This document shows positions 5,435 to 6,022 of a DNA stretch of 6,022 bases, piece after piece. Source of the DNA: Arcobacter sp. (GTDB lineage Bacteria > Campylobacterota > Campylobacteria > Campylobacterales > Arcobacteraceae); the NCBI GenBank assembly GCA_016744485.1, contig JADGEG010000127.1, positions 1 to 6,022 of the forward strand. The letters run 5' to 3'. The notes beneath the pieces were generated by a model that saw only the letters and a program-made list of their open reading frames with translations, made no database searches and was not told the DNA's origin. Position 1 is the first letter of the stretch; each line of letters begins with the position of its first letter. The position numbers were made by a program, and so were the translations under genes.

Positions 5435-5962
5435 TTGAAAAATATAAAAATATTCTTAACTTGTATTGTATTATTTACTTATTTAAATGCAGTAAGTTTA
5501 GATGAACTTATAAAAAATAAAGACACAAAAGCTATTGAAAATATTTTAAAATCTATAAAAGTTGTTTATGATGAAAATCATTTTCCAAAAAATCCTAAAA
5601 ATAATGACTTAGCAATTATTGAAGATGATTATAATGTTCAGTTAGTGTTTGAATATATAAATGGCATTTGGAATGAAAGAACTGATAAAGTTTTAGCTCA
5701 TATTTTAAATTCAAAAGAAAAACTAGGTTTTGGTCATCTTTTTGGGTTTAAATCTAATGATAATCAATTTGAAAAAGAAAGTTTAAATAAAACAAAAATA
5801 TTTGTAGAAATACTTACAAATAAATCAAATAAAATAGACTTATCTAGAAGTATCAATAATTTTATATTATCTAAAAATATTCAATACAAAAATATAATAA
5901 ATATACAAATTCAAGCAATAAATAATATAAATTCTAAAATAATAATTATATACAAAAATTAA
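5435..5962 (+). CDS. Hypothetical periplasmic protein, probable TTG start
   Basis: I do not recognise this 175-residue protein. The start is TTG at 5435, two bases after the upstream stop. No in-frame ATG lies just upstream, and starting here yields a complete signal peptide (Lys-Asn-Ile-Lys, hydrophobic core, Leu-Asn-Ala with cleavage after A19). No good Shine-Dalgarno site is visible, so translation is probably coupled to the preceding gene and the protein may be made in small amounts. The mature part is acidic to neutral in its middle (DDYNVQLVFEYINGIWNE), then has a Gly/Phe-rich patch (GFGHLFGFK) and an Ile/Asn-rich C-terminal end that looks like alternating strands. It has no Cys after the signal peptide and no heme motif. 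It most likely forms a two-gene unit with the protein encoded at 4788; a role with the cytochromes is possible but unsupported. Confidence 0.65.
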   Translation: MKNIKIFLTCIVLFTYLNAVSLDELIKNKDTKAIENILKSIKVVYDENHFPKNPKNNDLAIIEDDYNVQLVFEYINGIWNERTDKVLAHILNSKEKLGFGHLFGFKSNDNQFEKESLNKTKIFVEILTNKSNKIDLSRSINNFILSKNIQYKNIINIQIQAINNINSKIIIIYKN

Positions 5963-6022
5963 TTGTTTATATAGTAATAAAAATACTTAAATGTAAAATT
6001 AAATTATCTAAACAAAAAGATT

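Noticed and set aside
5963..6022. Possible terminator from TTGTTTA (5963-5969) and TAAACAA (6009-6015)
   Set aside because: The arms are only seven bases long with a loop of about 39 bases and no T-run, and the window ends immediately after; nothing else is visible here.

Overview
The window most likely comes from a Campylobacterota genome, possibly of the Arcobacter group. The evidence is strong AT bias, Lys/Ile/Asn-rich proteins, short signal peptides ending in Leu-Asn-Ala, and an octaheme cytochrome resembling the epsilon-type hydroxylamine oxidoreductase-like reductases (epsilon-Hao) known from that phylum. The phylum is an inference from these traits, not from a database match.

Layout, all on the + strand. 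Bases 1-168 look like the frameshifted C-terminal end of a tyrosine recombinase. Bases 169-489 are an AT-rich leader without a gene. It holds a 35-base hairpin palindrome (237-271) and a good sigma-70-type promoter candidate (409-437). Four respiratory genes follow: a membrane-anchored tetraheme cytochrome c (490-1035), a Tat-exported ferredoxin-like subunit for up to four [4Fe-4S] clusters (1016-1867), an NrfD/PsrC-family quinol-interacting membrane protein (1869-3047), and a periplasmic octaheme HAO-family cytochrome (3118-4722, haoA). The first three are overlapping or nearly touching. haoA follows after 70 bases that carry a possible internal promoter. A hairpin-forming spacer (4723-4787) separates haoA from two small predicted periplasmic proteins of unknown function (4788-5432 and 5435-5962), which lie two bases apart. 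The last 60 bases hold nothing recognisable.

Proposed joint function (inference): the NrfD-type subunit oxidises menaquinol, electrons pass through the iron-sulfur subunit and the tetraheme cytochrome, and the octaheme enzyme reduces a periplasmic acceptor. By analogy with characterised epsilon-Hao proteins, nitrite (to ammonium) and hydroxylamine are the first candidates. The most notable point is the pairing. Described epsilon-Hao enzymes usually sit next to a NapC/NrfH-type HaoC, whereas here the Hao-like enzyme sits with an NrfB/C/D-like electron-input module. The iron-sulfur subunit also has an Asp where the first cluster motif normally has its fourth Cys.
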